Positions 1 through 9,492 of a stretch of DNA of 64,000 nt are shown here, piece by piece. The notes beneath the pieces are model-generated. The model did no database searches. It was not told where the DNA came from and saw only the letters and a list, made by a program, of their open reading frames with translations. The translations under genes were made by a program, and so were the position numbers. Position 1 is the first letter of the stretch, and the number at the start of each line of letters is the position of its first letter. Source of the stretch: Stappia sp. 28M-7 (GTDB taxonomy: Bacteria > Pseudomonadota > Alphaproteobacteria > Rhizobiales > Stappiaceae); assembly GCF_014252955.1 (NCBI RefSeq), contig NZ_JACMIA010000001.1, positions 186,001-250,000 on the forward strand, written 5' to 3'.

Positions 1-2
1 CG

Positions 3-35
3 GGCCGCCCCGTGCGGCTGGTCAACCCGCTCTGA
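3..35 (+). CDS. possible 3' end of an upstream CDS (partial)
   Basis: One frame runs in from outside the window and ends at TGA 33-35, reading GRPVRLVNPL. Ten codons are too few to identify a family. A GC-rich hairpin follows about 50 bases later, as expected after a gene. This may be chance. Confidence 0.2.
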   Translation, partial: GRPVRLVNPL

Positions 36-86
36 GGCGGGGCGGCACGCCCGCTGACATTCCTGTTGCCTGCAAGGCGCCTGTAG

Positions 87-114
87 CGGGCGGGGGATTT
101 GCATTCCCCGCCCG
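87..114 (+). terminator. GC-rich hairpin upstream of hslV, possible terminator
   Basis: CGGGCGGGG (87-95) is perfectly complementary to CCCCGCCCG (106-114) across a 10-base loop. No T-run follows, so it is at best a weak intrinsic terminator for the gene entering from the left. No convincing hslV promoter was found in 36-216. Confidence 0.3.
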
Positions 115-216
115 GCTGCTTACATAGGCACTCCGGGGACGACTCCGAGGGGCGGCCCGGCCGGGTCGCGCCTTGCTTCCCCGCGCCCCGAACGACCTGG
201 CAGGAGACGACAGCGC

Positions 217-774
217 ATGCAGGCACAGCACGATCCCACGGGCTGGCACGGCACCACCATCCTCAGCGTCCGCAAGGGCGGCAAGGTGGTCATCGCCGGC
301 GACGGGCAGGTCTCCCTCGGCCAGACCGTGATCAAGCATACGGCACGCAAGGTGCGCCCGCTCGCCAAGGGTGAGGTCATCGCCGGTTTCGCTGGCGCCA
401 CGGCCGACGCCTTCACGCTGTTCGAGCGCCTCGAAGCCAAGCTCGAGCAATATCCGGGACAGCTGATGCGTGCCTGTGTGGAGCTGGCCAAGGACTGGCG
501 GACCGACCGCTACCTGCGCCGCCTCGAGGCGATGATGCTGGTGGCCGACAAGTCGGTGTCGCTGGTGCTGACGGGAACCGGCGACGTGCTGGAACCGGAA
601 GGCGGCGTCATGGGCATCGGCTCTGGCGGCAATTATGCGCTGGCCGCGGCCCGCGCGCTGGCCGACACCGACATGGATGCCGAGACCATCGCCCGACGGG
701 CCATGGCGATCGCCGCAGAGATCTGCGTCTACACGAACGGCAACCTCACCATCGAGACACTGGATGCCGATTGA
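217..774 (+). CDS. hslV: ATP-dependent protease subunit HslV
   Basis: Proteolytic subunit of the cytoplasmic HslVU (ClpYQ) protease, 185 residues. It is an N-terminal nucleophile (Ntn) threonine protease that forms two stacked hexamers capped by HslU. The sequence after the start, [20 protein letters not shown], matches the family. The catalytic threonine is expected at Thr13, after a 12-residue propeptide that must be removed; such a short extension is common in alphaproteobacteria. Family blocks [18 protein letters not shown] and [14 protein letters not shown] are intact. A GNAT gene overlaps its 3' end, and hslU follows after one further gene, so the four are probably one transcript. The ATG has an AGGAGACG stretch just upstream. 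Confidence 0.97.
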   Translation: MQAQHDPTGWHGTTILSVRKGGKVVIAGDGQVSLGQTVIKHTARKVRPLAKGEVIAGFAGATADAFTLFERLEAKLEQYPGQLMRACVELAKDWRTDRYLRRLEAMMLVADKSVSLVLTGTGDVLEPEGGVMGIGSGGNYALAAARALADTDMDAETIARRAMAIAAEICVYTNGNLTIETLDAD

Positions 775-1306
775 TCCGCAGCGCATCGGCTTCCGGCCGG
801 TCGGGACTGCCGACCTGCCGCTGCTGGCCGGGTGGATGGAAACCCCGCACTGGCGCCGGTGGTGGGGCGAGCCGCAAACCGAGCTCGGCTACATCCGCGA
901 CATGATCGAGGGGCGGGACACGACCGAGCCCTGGCTGTTCACGCTGGATGGCCGCGAGGCCGGCTACATCCAGGTCTGGTACGTGGACGACAACAAGGGG
1001 CCCGAAATCGTTGCCGAACATCCCTGGCTCGGCGAGCTGCCCGCCGGGGCGGTCGGGGTCGACCTGTCCATCGGCCGCGAGGAAGATCTGTCCCGCGGCA
1101 TCGGTTCGGCGGTGCTGATGGCTTTCGTCGCGCTGCTGCGCGCGCGGGGACACACGCAGATCGTGATCGACCCGGATGCGGAGAACGGCCGAGCCTGTCG
1201 TGCTTACGAGAAGGCCGGCTTCCGGCCGCTGGCGCATCTGGCCGGTCGCACGGGCGAGGCGCTGATCATGGAACATGTCGAAGGTGCCGGGGAGGTTCGC
1301 CCATGA
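764..1306 (+). CDS. GNAT family N-acetyltransferase of the hslVU operon
   Basis: Predicted acetyl-CoA-dependent N-acetyltransferase of about 180 residues, resembling the aminoglycoside 6'-N-acetyltransferase-like branch of GNAT. A typical GNAT core is visible: a VDLSIG strand, the acetyl-CoA loop region around [16 protein letters not shown], and the late [14 protein letters not shown] motif. The ATG at 764 overlaps the end of hslV by 11 bases, which suggests translational coupling. Its stop overlaps the next start as ATGA. A GNAT gene between hslV and hslU recurs in Rhizobiales, but its substrate is unknown. It should not be read as antibiotic resistance. Confidence 0.85.
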   Translation: MPIDPQRIGFRPVGTADLPLLAGWMETPHWRRWWGEPQTELGYIRDMIEGRDTTEPWLFTLDGREAGYIQVWYVDDNKGPEIVAEHPWLGELPAGAVGVDLSIGREEDLSRGIGSAVLMAFVALLRARGHTQIVIDPDAENGRACRAYEKAGFRPLAHLAGRTGEALIMEHVEGAGEVRP

Positions 1307-2406
1307 CCGCCCGGCTCGATCCGGCACGGCTGGAGGCCGCCGTCGGTCTCGGCATCGTGACCCGCCAGCAGGCCGACCGCCTCGCAGAGTTCTGGATCGT
1401 CCCGCTACCGCAGGCCGGTGCCGCGGAGACGGTGGATGCGGCCGCGGACATTCCCGACGGGGTCTCTCATGCGGATGCGGAGGAGGTCCGCTTCGCGCGC
1501 GGCTTCCACGACATCTTCATTTCCATCGGCATCCTCGTGTTCCTGTTCGGCCTCGTCTTCGGCCTGCGCGACCAGGAACCGCCCTATCTGGTGACGGGCG
1601 TCGCAGCCGCCGCGGTCTGGGGGCTGTCCGAGATTTTTGCCAAGCGACTGCGGCTCGCCCTGCCGTCCTTCCTGCTGACGGTGGCTTTCGCGCCGCTGCT
1701 GCTGATCGCCTGTACCGGCTTTGTCACCGGGGGACATCCGCTGTTCAGCCAGGCGATCGTCAACACCGATCTGCCGCTCTACATGATCGTCCCGACATTG
1801 CTCGGCATTGCCGGCGGCGTCCTCCACTACTGGCGCTTTCGGGTGCCGGTCGGGATTGCCATCGTTGCTTGTACCGTGCTGTTCCTGGCCGCCTTGACCA
1901 TAGAAACGGCCGTGCCGGGTCTGCTGGAGGCGGGGGCCGCCTGGTTCACGCTCGCGGCCGGACTGGCGACCTTCGTGGTCGCCATGCGCTACGATGCGCG
2001 CGATCCGCGCCGGATCACGGTGGCGAGCGACAAGGCGTTCTGGCTGCACCTGCTCGCCGCGCCGCTGGTCGTCCATTCGGTCCTGCTGCTGGCGATCGAC
2101 GGCGTGGAGGCGATGGAAGCGACCGACGCGCTGGTTGCCATCGCCCTGTTCCTGGCGCTCGCTTTCGTAGCTGTCGTCGTCGACCGGCGGGCGCTGCTGG
2201 TCTCCGGGCTCGGCTATTTCGGCATCGCCATCGGCCAGCTGATGACCGAGGCGCAGTTTTCCGGCGAGACCAGCCTTGCCATGACCCTGATCCTTTTGGG
2301 CTGCTTCATCCTGTTGCTGGGATCGGCCTGGCGGGTGGTGCGCCGGGTGCTTTGCCGCCCCTTGCGCGGCACCGCCCTTGCCCGCGCCGTCCCGGCCTTC
2401 GACTGA
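1303..2406 (+). CDS. multi-pass inner-membrane protein between hslV and hslU
   Basis: Protein of 367 residues that I do not assign to a characterised family. A soluble N-terminal part of about 65 residues ([20 protein letters not shown]...) is followed by roughly eight to ten hydrophobic segments, the first being the run [17 protein letters not shown]. The N-terminal helix-rich segment plus membrane bundle is loosely reminiscent of DUF2157-type proteins, but I cannot confirm this. The start overlaps the preceding GNAT stop (ATGA), and hslU begins 25 bases after its stop, so it is co-transcribed with the protease. A role in membrane stress sensing is only a guess. Confidence 0.8.
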   Translation: MTARLDPARLEAAVGLGIVTRQQADRLAEFWIVPLPQAGAAETVDAAADIPDGVSHADAEEVRFARGFHDIFISIGILVFLFGLVFGLRDQEPPYLVTGVAAAAVWGLSEIFAKRLRLALPSFLLTVAFAPLLLIACTGFVTGGHPLFSQAIVNTDLPLYMIVPTLLGIAGGVLHYWRFRVPVGIAIVACTVLFLAALTIETAVPGLLEAGAAWFTLAAGLATFVVAMRYDARDPRRITVASDKAFWLHLLAAPLVVHSVLLLAIDGVEAMEATDALVAIALFLALAFVAVVVDRRALLVSGLGYFGIAIGQLMTEAQFSGETSLAMTLILLGCFILLLGSAWRVVRRVLCRPLRGTALARAVPAFD

Positions 2407-2431
2407 GCTTCATCGAGAGAAAGACACGGCT

Positions 2432-3736
2432 ATGACCACTTTGTCCCCACGTGAGATCGTCTCCGAGCTGGACCGCCACATCGTCGGCCAGAAGGACGCC
2501 AAGCGCGCCGTCGCCATCGCCCTGCGCAACCGCTGGCGCCGGCAGCAGCTGGACGACAGCCTCCGCGAGGAGGTGATGCCGAAGAACATCCTGATGATCG
2601 GCCCCACCGGCGTCGGCAAGACGGAGATCTCGCGCCGGCTGGCCAAGCTGGCGAACGCACCCTTCGTCAAGGTCGAGGCGACCAAGTTCACGGAAGTGGG
2701 CTATGTCGGCCGCGATGTGGAGCAGATCGTCCGCGATCTGGTCGAGGCCGGCATCGCGTTGGTGCGCGTCGCCAAGCGCAAGGCGGTTGAGGCCAAGGCC
2801 CATCTGCAGGCCGAGGAGCGGGTGCTGGAGGCGCTGGTCGGCAAGGGCGCAAGCCCGGCCACCAAGGACAGCTTCCGAAAGAAGCTGCGCGAGGGCGAGC
2901 TGGACGACAAGGAAATCGAGATACAGGTGCGGGCGGCCCCGCAGATGCCGAGCTTCGAGATGCCCGGCATGCCCGGCGCGAGCGTCGGCGTGATGAACAT
3001 CTCCGACATGCTCGGCAAGGCGTTCGGCGGCCAGACCAAGCCGCGCCGCGTCTCCGTGCGCGACAGCTACCAGATCCTGTTGGAGCAGGAGGCCGATGCG
3101 CTGCTCGACGAGGACAAGGTTGTCGAGGAAGCCATCCATCTGGTGGAAAATGCCGGCATCGTCTTCCTCGACGAGGTCGACAAGATCTGCGCGCGCGGCG
3201 AGCGCATGGGCGGCGACGTCTCCCGCGAGGGCGTGCAGCGCGATCTGCTGCCCTTGATCGAGGGTACGGTCGTCTCCACCAAGCACGGGCCGGTCAAGAC
3301 CGACCACATCCTGTTCATCGCCTCCGGTGCCTTCCACGTCGCCAAACCGTCGGATCTCTTGCCGGAGCTGCAGGGTCGCCTGCCGATCCGCGTCGAACTG
3401 AGGGCGCTGACCAAGGACGATTTCCGCGCGATCCTGACCGACACCGAAGCCAGCCTGATCAAGCAGTATGTCGCACTGCTGGCGACGGAGGAGGTGGAGC
3501 TGACCTTCACCGAAGACGCGATCGAGGAGATCGCCTCCATCGCCGTCGACCTCAACTCGACGATCGAGAACATCGGCGCGCGGCGGCTGCAGACTGTGAT
3601 GGAGCGGATCCTCGACGAGGTGTCCTTCGTCGCCCCGGACATGGCCGACCGCCAGGTGACCATCGACGCGGCCTATGTGCGCAAGAACATCGGCGAGCTG
3701 GCCAAGAACGTCGACCTGTCGAGGTTCATCCTGTGA
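2432..3736 (+). CDS. hslU: ATP-dependent protease ATPase subunit HslU
   Basis: AAA+ unfoldase of 434 residues that feeds substrates into HslV. It opens with [20 protein letters not shown]. Walker A is GPTGVGKT (57-64), Walker B lies in the [10 protein letters not shown] block, and the intermediate domain contains the acidic and Met-rich stretch around residues 150-185. The C-terminus ends DLSRFIL, the conserved tail that docks between HslV subunits and activates it. ATG 2432 is preceded by GAGAGAAAG. It is the last protease gene of the operon; a UspA-like gene follows 70 bases later. Confidence 0.98.
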   Translation: MTTLSPREIVSELDRHIVGQKDAKRAVAIALRNRWRRQQLDDSLREEVMPKNILMIGPTGVGKTEISRRLAKLANAPFVKVEATKFTEVGYVGRDVEQIVRDLVEAGIALVRVAKRKAVEAKAHLQAEERVLEALVGKGASPATKDSFRKKLREGELDDKEIEIQVRAAPQMPSFEMPGMPGASVGVMNISDMLGKAFGGQTKPRRVSVRDSYQILLEQEADALLDEDKVVEEAIHLVENAGIVFLDEVDKICARGERMGGDVSREGVQRDLLPLIEGTVVSTKHGPVKTDHILFIASGAFHVAKPSDLLPELQGRLPIRVELRALTKDDFRAILTDTEASLIKQYVALLATEEVELTFTEDAIEEIASIAVDLNSTIENIGARRLQTVMERILDEVSFVAPDMADRQVTIDAAYVRKNIGELAKNVDLSRFIL

Positions 3737-3806
3737 TCCTCGGCAAGGTTTCTGACGGGATCGCTTGGTGCTTGCCGCGCTGCGGCGGCAATGGCAGCAT
3801 GCGCGC

Positions 3807-4301
3807 ATGGTAGCGATCCGCAAGAGTTTCGAGGAAGGCCACAGGCGCAAGTTTCTCGTCGTCGTCGACGAGACGGCCGAGTGCGACCGGGCCATCGTCT
3901 ATGCCGCCAAGCGCGCAGAGCGCACCGGGGGCGTCGCCACGCTGCTTTATGTGATCGCGCCCGGCGACTTCCAGCACTGGATCGGCGTGGAGGACATTAT
4001 GCGCGCCGAGGCGCGCGAGGAGGCCGATGCCTGCCTGGCGCGGGCGGCCGACCGGGTGCGGGCCGTCGCCCGAACGACCCCGGAACTGGTGGTGCGCGAA
4101 GGCAACCGGTCCGACGAGATCCTGCAGCTGATCGAAGAGGATGCGGACATCGCCATCCTGGTGCTGGCGGCCGGCAGCGGCTCGGAAGGGCCGGGCCCGC
4201 TCGTCACCGCCATCGCCGGCAAGGGCGCGGGCAGCTTCCCCATCCCCGTGACCATCGTGCCGGGCACGCTGGACGACGAATCGATCGCGGCGCTCGCCTG
4301 A
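3807..4301 (+). CDS. universal stress (UspA) family protein
   Basis: Cytoplasmic UspA-fold protein, 164 residues from ATG 3807. The sequence HRRKFLVVVDETAECDRAIVYAA forms the first beta strand and nucleotide-proximal loop of the fold. The C-terminal half (AILVLAAGS, then GPLVTAIAG and PIPVTIVPG) matches the strand/loop order of the family, though the classical ATP-binding G-2x-G-9x-G-S/T pattern is degenerate. A TTG at 3765 would add 14 residues, but conserved similarity begins at IRKSFEEGHRRKF. It lies just downstream of hslU, which fits a stress context; the specific role is unknown. Confidence 0.85.
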   Translation: MVAIRKSFEEGHRRKFLVVVDETAECDRAIVYAAKRAERTGGVATLLYVIAPGDFQHWIGVEDIMRAEAREEADACLARAADRVRAVARTTPELVVREGNRSDEILQLIEEDADIAILVLAAGSGSEGPGPLVTAIAGKGAGSFPIPVTIVPGTLDDESIAALA

Positions 4302-4318
4302 GCGCAACAAAAGAGCAG

Positions 4319-4335
4319 ACTGGAACCATTCCAAT
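4319..4335 (+). promoter_or_regulatory. candidate Irr (ICE) box upstream of the nfu-type gene
   Basis: ACTGGAACCATTCCAAT contains the perfect inverted repeat TGGAA-CCA-TTCCA. It agrees at 14 of 17 positions with the rhizobial iron control element as I recall it (TTTRGAAYNRTTCYAAA). It sits directly upstream of a good -35/-10 pair and ahead of an Fe-S carrier gene, a target class known for Irr. Irr links heme and iron status to transcription in Rhizobiales. Confidence 0.55.
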
Positions 4336-4336
4336 C

Positions 4337-4365
4337 TGGAAACGCGATCCCCTCCGCTGTATATT
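4337..4365 (+). promoter_or_regulatory. predicted sigma-70 promoter of the nfu-type gene
   Basis: TGGAAA (4337-4342), a 17-base spacer, then TATATT (4360-4365), which matches TATAAT at five of six positions. Transcription would start near 4372, giving an unusually long 5' leader of about 155 bases before ATG 4529. Confidence 0.5.
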
Positions 4366-4528
4366 GGGGTCAAGACCGCAGCTGATGCAGGCCATGGTGG
4401 CTCTGGCGACGCGACGCGAGACCGTGTGGAAGACCTCCGGCCGCGCACCCGCGCAAGGGCACGGTCGGCAGGGACAGGCCTGCGAGGGCGTGCCCAAGGG
4501 CCCGGCCCGCTAGACAAGGAAGACCGAC

Positions 4529-5083
4529 ATGTTCATTCAGACCGAGGCGACGCCGAACCCGGCGACCCTCAAGTTCCTCCCCGGCCGGATCGTCCTGCCG
4601 GAAGGCACCATGGACTTCCGCAAGAGCGAGGACGCCGGAACCTCGCCGCTGGCCCAGACGCTGTTCCAGGTCGATGGCGTGGAAGGCATTTTCTTTGGCC
4701 ACGACTTCATCTCCGTGACCAAGGGCGACGTCGACTGGCAGCACATCAAGCCGGCGATCCTGGGTGCCATCATGGAGCATTTCATGTCCGGCGCGCCGGT
4801 CATGGCCAGCGAGATGTCCGACGAGAGCGACGAGGAGTTCTTCGAAAAGGGCGACGAGGAGACCGTCGACACCATCAAGGAACTGATCGAGACGCGCGTG
4901 CGTCCGGCCGTGGCGCAGGACGGTGGCGACATCACCTTCCGCGGTTTCCGCGACGGGATCGTCTACCTGTCGATGCGCGGCGCCTGCTCGGGTTGCCCGT
5001 CCTCGACCGCGACGCTGAAGCACGGCATCCAGAACCTGCTCCGGCATTTCGTTCCGGAAGTCGAGGAAGTGCGCGCGATCTGA
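4529..5083 (+). CDS. Nfu-type iron-sulfur cluster carrier (Nfu_N plus NifU C-terminal domain)
   Basis: Protein of 184 residues that receives and delivers Fe-S clusters to apoproteins in the cytoplasm. Residues 1-90 form the Nfu_N domain (MFIQTEATPNPATLKFLPGR). Residues 108-180 are the NifU C-terminal domain, with the cluster-binding CSGC in RGACSGCPSSTATLKHGI. This is the arrangement of mitochondrial NFU1 and differs from gammaproteobacterial NfuA, which carries an A-type N-domain. It is monocistronic: its own promoter and putative Irr box lie upstream and a strong terminator follows. ATG 4529 has AAGGAAG upstream. Confidence 0.93.
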   Translation: MFIQTEATPNPATLKFLPGRIVLPEGTMDFRKSEDAGTSPLAQTLFQVDGVEGIFFGHDFISVTKGDVDWQHIKPAILGAIMEHFMSGAPVMASEMSDESDEEFFEKGDEETVDTIKELIETRVRPAVAQDGGDITFRGFRDGIVYLSMRGACSGCPSSTATLKHGIQNLLRHFVPEVEEVRAI

Positions 5084-5104
5084 GCCTGATGGCGTGATCA
5101 GGAG

Positions 5105-5146
5105 GGCGGTCCGGCTGCACGGCGGCCGGGCCGCCCTCGCGTTTTG
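5105..5146 (+). terminator. intrinsic terminator after the nfu-type gene
   Basis: A 12-bp stem pairs 5105-5116 with 5126-5137 (one G-U pair) across a 9-base loop, followed by TCGCGTTTT. Confidence 0.85.
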
Positions 5147-5242
5147 GCGCAAGCGTTCGAGCCGGGTTCGAGATCCGGGTTGCCCGGCGTCTTAGCCTTT
5201 GGTTTTGTCGACTTCTCCCGCCGCCCACGGTTTAGTGATTCC

Positions 5243-5911
5243 ATGCGACTGCTTGCCATTGATACCGCGCTCGACGCCTGCTCGGTCGCCGTCCATGACG
5301 GCAGCGGGGATGTGTTGCGCCTGACCTCGGCGAGCGAGGTGCTGGGGCGCGGGCATGCCGAGCGGCTGATGGGCATGATCGGTGAAGTGATGGCCGAGGC
5401 GAGCCTGCCCTTTGCCGCGCTCGACCGGATCGCGGTCACCGTCGGCCCCGGTTCCTTCACCGGCCTCAGGGTCGGCCTGTCCGCCGCCCGTGGCATCGCC
5501 CTGGTGGTCGGGGCGCCGGCGGTCGGTATCGGCACCCTGGAAGCGCTTGCGGCCACCCTGTCGGCCGGCGAGCCGGTCCGGGCGGTGCTGGCAGCCAAGG
5601 GCGGCGAGATCTACGCGCAAGGATTTGCCGCCGACGGGACGCCCCTGGATGCCCCGCAGGCCGTCGATGCCGCAGCCTACGGCGCCGCGCTGCCATCGGG
5701 GAGCGCGCTTTACGGCAGCGGCGCCCCCAAGCTGGTGGCGGCGAGCGGACGCGAGGATCTCAGGATCCTGGGCGAGGCCGGCTGGCCGGACATCGCAGCC
5801 GTGGCACGCCTTGGCGCCCTCGCCGAAATCGGCAGCCATCCTCCAGAGCCGCTCTATCTGCGCCCGCCCGATGCGGCGCCCGCGCGGCGCGATCTCCGGT
5901 TGCTGGCATGA
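5243..5911 (+). CDS. tsaB: tRNA threonylcarbamoyladenosine biosynthesis protein TsaB
   Basis: Scaffold partner of TsaD in forming t6A37 on ANN-decoding tRNAs; 222 residues. It starts MRLLAIDTALDACSVAVHDG, the ASKHA-fold phosphate-1-like strand of the family, and carries the block VGPGSFTGLRVGLSAARGIAL, diagnostic of TsaB/YeaZ. The C-terminus ends in the usual LYLRPPDA motif. ATG 5243 was chosen because the fold begins there; an upstream in-frame extension to 5144 has no family similarity and overlaps a terminator. rimI overlaps its stop by ATGA, the standard tsaB-rimI pairing. Confidence 0.95.
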   Translation: MRLLAIDTALDACSVAVHDGSGDVLRLTSASEVLGRGHAERLMGMIGEVMAEASLPFAALDRIAVTVGPGSFTGLRVGLSAARGIALVVGAPAVGIGTLEALAATLSAGEPVRAVLAAKGGEIYAQGFAADGTPLDAPQAVDAAAYGAALPSGSALYGSGAPKLVAASGREDLRILGEAGWPDIAAVARLGALAEIGSHPPEPLYLRPPDAAPARRDLRLLA

Positions 5912-6396
5912 GCTACTGGTGGTTTCTTCCCTCGCCGCCTGTGGTGGAGGAGGCCGTGCCCTCCGACCATGCGGTGCTGGCCGAAATCCATGAACGGTCC
6001 TTCCCCAGCGGCTGGAGCGAGGACGATCTTGCAGCGCTCGCCCGCCAGCCGGGCGTCACGATCCTGCAGGCCCGGCGCTCCAGCCTTCTCGGCAGCCGCT
6101 CCATCCTCGGTTTCGTGATCCTGCGGGTTGCCGCCGACGAGGCGGAAGTGCTCACGATCGCGGTGGATCCGCGCCAGCGCCAGCGCGGCGTCGGGGCGCT
6201 GCTGATGCGGCACGCCCTCTCGCGCCTTTATGCGGACAGGGTGGCCTCGCTGTTTCTCGAGGTCGATGCCGCCAATGCTCCGGCCTTGGCGCTTTACCGC
6301 CGTCTCGGCTTCCGCAAGGTGGGCGAACGGCGCGGCTATTATCGCGACAGCGCGGGCGATGGCGGTGCGCTTGTCATGCGTGTCGATCTGGCGTAA
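5908..6396 (+). CDS. rimI: ribosomal protein bS18-alanine N-acetyltransferase-like GNAT, RimI
   Basis: GNAT enzyme of 162 residues, predicted to acetylate the N-terminus of ribosomal protein bS18. The acetyl-CoA site is visible as VDPRQRQRGVGALLMRHAL, followed by the LEVDAANAPALALYRRLGF motif typical of RimI (E-V-x-x-x-N-x-x-A-x-x-L-Y). The first ten residues (MSYWWFLPSP) are unusual, but the ATG overlaps the tsaB stop as ATGA, which fixes the start by coupling. The exact substrate is inferred from context and family. Confidence 0.88.
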   Translation: MSYWWFLPSPPVVEEAVPSDHAVLAEIHERSFPSGWSEDDLAALARQPGVTILQARRSSLLGSRSILGFVILRVAADEAEVLTIAVDPRQRQRGVGALLMRHALSRLYADRVASLFLEVDAANAPALALYRRLGFRKVGERRGYYRDSAGDGGALVMRVDLA

Positions 6397-6470
6397 TCGG
6401 CTTGGCGGTATGGCGACGGCCCGCTAGCCGGCCGGCGCACCGGTCGACGGGCGCGAGAAGGAGAGGCGAG

Positions 6471-6941
6471 ATGACCGATTCCGGCAGCCGCAAGGGCGCC
6501 GAGACCACGGCCGAGCAGCCGCCTGCCTCGCTGGAGGATCAGTGCGTTGCCAAGGGCATGCGCATGACCGAGCAGCGGCGGATCATCGCCCGGGTGATCG
6601 AAGGCGCCAGCGACCATCCCGATGTCGAGGAGCTCTACCGCCGCGCCGTCGAGAACGACCCGCGCATCTCCATTTCCACCGTCTATCGCACGGTGAAGCT
6701 GTTCGAGGATGCCGGCATCATCGAGCGCCACGATTTCCGCGACGGGCGCGCCCGCTACGAGACCGTGCCGGAAGAGCATCACGACCACCTGATCGACCTG
6801 AAGACCGGCAGCGTCATCGAGTTCCGCAACGAGGAGATCGAGCGGCTGCAGGAGGCCATCGCCCGCAAGCTCGGCTACCGGCTGGTCGATCACCGGCTGG
6901 AGCTGTACGGCGTGCCGCTGTCGCCGAAGGACCGGGACTGA
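6471..6941 (+). CDS. Fur/Mur family metal-responsive transcriptional regulator
   Basis: DNA-binding metalloregulator of 156 residues. The winged helix spans roughly residues 25-100 (GMRMTEQRRIIARVIE; ISISTVYRTVKLFEDAGII), followed by the dimerisation/metal domain with HHDHLIDLKTGSVIEF. It lacks the C-terminal CxxC structural-zinc motif, as do the alphaproteobacterial Fur proteins that respond to manganese (Mur). It is not Irr, because the N-terminal heme-regulatory Cys-Pro is absent. It sits in the usual rhizobial place between rimI and plsC. ATG 6471 follows GAAGGAGAGGCGAG, a strong ribosome-binding site. Confidence 0.9.
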   Translation: MTDSGSRKGAETTAEQPPASLEDQCVAKGMRMTEQRRIIARVIEGASDHPDVEELYRRAVENDPRISISTVYRTVKLFEDAGIIERHDFRDGRARYETVPEEHHDHLIDLKTGSVIEFRNEEIERLQEAIARKLGYRLVDHRLELYGVPLSPKDRD

Positions 6942-6945
6942 TCCG

Positions 6946-7824
6946 ATGATGCGCCTGCGCGCCGCGACCGTCCTGGCGACCCTGACGGTGGTGACGCTGC
7001 CGCTGATCCCGGTGCAATGGCTGGCGCTGCGCCTGAAGGGTGGGCTGAAGCGCTCCCTGCCCGTCGTCTGGCACCGCATCGCCTGCCGTACTGTGGGCAT
7101 CCGCGTGCGCGAGATCGGCCGGCCGGCGCGCGAGCGGCCACTGCTGATCGTCGCCAATCACGTTTCCTGGCTCGATATCACCGTTCTCGGCAGCCGCATG
7201 CCGCTGTCCTTCGTCGCCAAGACGGAGGTCGCGTCCTGGCCGGTCTTCGGGCTTTTTGCCAAGCTGCAGCGCTCGGTCTTCGTCGACCGGCAGCGACGCA
7301 GCGCGACCGGGCGCACCGCCGAGGAACTGGGCACGCGCCTTGCCTCCGGCGATGCCATGGTTCTGTTCGCGGAAGGCACGTCGAACAGCGGCAACGAGGT
7401 GCTGCCGTTCCGCTCCGCGCTGATCGGCGCCGCGCGCCATGCGCTGGCCGGCGACGACGGCGAGATGTGGATCCAGCCGTTGGCGCTCGCCTATACCCAT
7501 CTGCACGGGTTGCCGATGGGGCGGCAGTTCCGCCCGCATGTCGCCTGGTATGGCGACATGGAGATGATACCGCATTTCATGAACGTGGTCCGCCAGGGCG
7601 CGGTCGATGTCGCCGTGGTCTGGGGCGAGCCGATCCGCGTGCGGCCCGACATGGACCGCAAGACCCTGACGCGGCTGCTGGAGGACGAGGTGCGCCGCCT
7701 CGCCGGCAATGTGCGCGCGGGTCATCCCCCGGCGGGGCCCGAGTTGCCGCCCGCCGCCCCAGCGGCCGATGTGCCGGCCGAAGCGGACGAACCTGCTATT
7801 CTCAAGGCGGCCGAAAACGGCTAA
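6946..7824 (+). CDS. plsC: 1-acyl-sn-glycerol-3-phosphate acyltransferase (PlsC)
   Basis: Membrane-associated acyltransferase of 292 residues that converts lysophosphatidic acid to phosphatidic acid. One N-terminal hydrophobic segment (residues 5-28) precedes the catalytic block NHVSWLD (71-77, the NHx4D motif). The glycerol-phosphate-binding motif follows in VLFAEGTSNSG. The stretch LLIVANHVSWLDITVLGSRM is typical of the family. The Pro/Ala-rich C-terminal 40 residues look disordered. It begins 4 bases after the Fur/Mur stop, so the two are probably co-transcribed. Confidence 0.93.
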   Translation: MMRLRAATVLATLTVVTLPLIPVQWLALRLKGGLKRSLPVVWHRIACRTVGIRVREIGRPARERPLLIVANHVSWLDITVLGSRMPLSFVAKTEVASWPVFGLFAKLQRSVFVDRQRRSATGRTAEELGTRLASGDAMVLFAEGTSNSGNEVLPFRSALIGAARHALAGDDGEMWIQPLALAYTHLHGLPMGRQFRPHVAWYGDMEMIPHFMNVVRQGAVDVAVVWGEPIRVRPDMDRKTLTRLLEDEVRRLAGNVRAGHPPAGPELPPAAPAADVPAEADEPAILKAAENG

Positions 7825-7960
7825 AGCAGGCACGACAGGCGAGCGGCCGGGCGCGCGAGGCGCGCCGCCGTTATCGCACCCTTGACACAATCCGTCGGCA
7901 AGACTTCAGCCATTGGCTGCCGGACGGCATGCGGCGCGGCAAGACCCGCGCGGAGACAGG

Positions 7961-9442
<1,482 letters not shown>

Positions 9443-9468
9443 GGCCCGGACACGGGGTTTCAGGAGGC

Positions 9469-9492
9469 ATGATGCCAGGAGAAGCCGCTTGA
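9469..9492 (+). CDS. possible seven-codon upstream ORF overlapping the phoH start
   Basis: ATG ATG at 9469 follows a strong AGGAGG and is open for seven codons (MMPGEAA), ending in TGA 9490-9492. That stop overlaps the predicted TTG start of phoH (9489-9491). The arrangement could couple re-initiation at phoH, or the AGGAGG may simply be a decoy. No product is implied. Confidence 0.3.
   Translation: MMPGEAA

Noticed and set aside
764-1306. Aminoglycoside resistance gene
   Set aside because: It resembles that GNAT branch, but the fixed position between hslV and hslU in Rhizobiales argues for a housekeeping role.
5156-5200. tRNA-like T-arm (GGGTTCGAGATCC) downstream of the nfu-type gene
   Set aside because: No matching acceptor stem, anticodon arm or D arm, the loop is one base too long, and it lies in the tsaB leader just after a terminator.
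7882-7910. Promoter for miaB with perfect TTGACA
   Set aside because: TTGACA at 7882-7887 is ideal, but the hexamer at the right distance (TTCAGC) is a poor -10 element.
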